From JAFEDN01 sp963697455 (GTDB taxonomy: Bacteria; Pseudomonadota; Gammaproteobacteria; Coxiellales; Coxiellaceae): 15,903 bases of DNA. The position numbers and the translations under genes are program-made. Numbering within the stretch: position 1 is the first letter of the stretch; each line of letters starts with the position of its first letter. The stretch is taken from contig CAVOOI010000025.1 in assembly GCA_963697455.1 (NCBI GenBank), positions 1-15,903 of the forward strand, given 5' to 3'. Shown here piece after piece: positions 15,759 to 15,903 of the stretch. The notes beneath the pieces were generated by a model. It had not been told where the DNA came from. It saw only the letters and a program-made list of their open reading frames with translations, and ran no database searches.

Positions 15759-15903
15759 ATGAGCAAAATCCGGGAATACTGGCGCTTAATGCGCTTCGAT
15801 AAACCAATAGGTATTTTATTATTGCTATGGCCCACATTATGCGGATTATGGATCGCCGCGCACGGCATACGTAAATCGGCCAGCCAGTAACTTGCAAGGC
15901 AAC
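15759..15903 (+). CDS. ubiA: 4-hydroxybenzoate polyprenyltransferase, N-terminus (partial or interrupted)
   Basis: The first ~37 residues are unmistakable UbiA: REYWRLMRFDKPIGILLLLW followed by PTLCGLWIAAHG, the first membrane helix and its flank. UbiA prenylates 4-hydroxybenzoate in ubiquinone synthesis at the inner membrane. After HGI the frame reads RKSASQ and stops at TAA 15888-15890, whereas the family continues for about 250 more residues. The second frame stays open to the window edge (NRPASNLQGN), so a frameshift near 15868-15880 is likely; with only 13 nt after the stop this cannot be decided here. There is no ribosome-binding site before the ATG. Confidence 0.75.

Noticed and set aside
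1..15903. tRNA, rRNA, CRISPR array, transposase or integrase
   Set aside because: No cloverleaf, repeat-spacer array or recombinase motif was seen in any part of the window. The only repeats are short palindromes and Ser-codon tracts.

Overview
The window looks like part of the chromosome of a host-associated gammaproteobacterium. The encoded families suggest an intracellular member of the Legionellales/Coxiellaceae (Rickettsiella/Diplorickettsia-like), but this is inferred from gene content and I could not run a taxonomic search. The indications are a large OTU-type cysteine protease with membrane segments, a very large Ser/Pro/Lys-rich unknown protein in the style of secreted effectors, a type IVb pilus cluster, LPS-core genes, ubiA, palindromic intergenic repeats, and many broken genes.

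Layout. From 11566 down to 1 all genes lie on the minus strand. (i) 11566-6485 is a type IVb pilus block resembling the PilQ-PilR-PilS arrangement of IncI/R64 thin pili: a GspE/PilB-class ATPase (four frameshifts), an intact PilC/PilR-like membrane protein, a probable major pilin (one frameshift), a minor prepilin, and a large Cys-rich prepilin. (ii) 6443-3964 is one OTU-domain protein of about 826 residues now cut by three frameshifts, followed by a hairpin terminator at 3903-3926. (iii) From 3875 off the left edge runs what I read as one giant gene (at least 1,290 codons) of unknown function, cut by five frameshifts and carrying poly-Ser tracts. The stretch 1-876, which shows no long minus-strand ORF with both ends, is coding: it is the continuation of this gene.

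Rightward on the plus strand are a WaaE/KdtX-type glycosyltransferase (11772-12539) and a heptosyltransferase relic (12543-13574), so the LPS core pathway is damaged here. A decayed unknown gene follows on the minus strand (14730-13583). Then come an L,D-transpeptidase with its own sigma70-like promoter (15004-15716, one frameshift) and the start of ubiA (15759 onward), which meets a stop after 43 codons.

The main theme is frameshifts. I can join the reading frame across about 16 points. Most need one extra base, usually in a short homopolymer, and protein sense and catalytic motifs are kept on both sides. That means very recent indels, homopolymer under-calling in the source read set, or in a few places slippage. 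Two sites are -1 slippery heptamers in the right frame. The heptosyltransferase (about 13-bp deletion) and the 14730-13583 gene (several nonsense codons) look genuinely dead and serve as internal controls.
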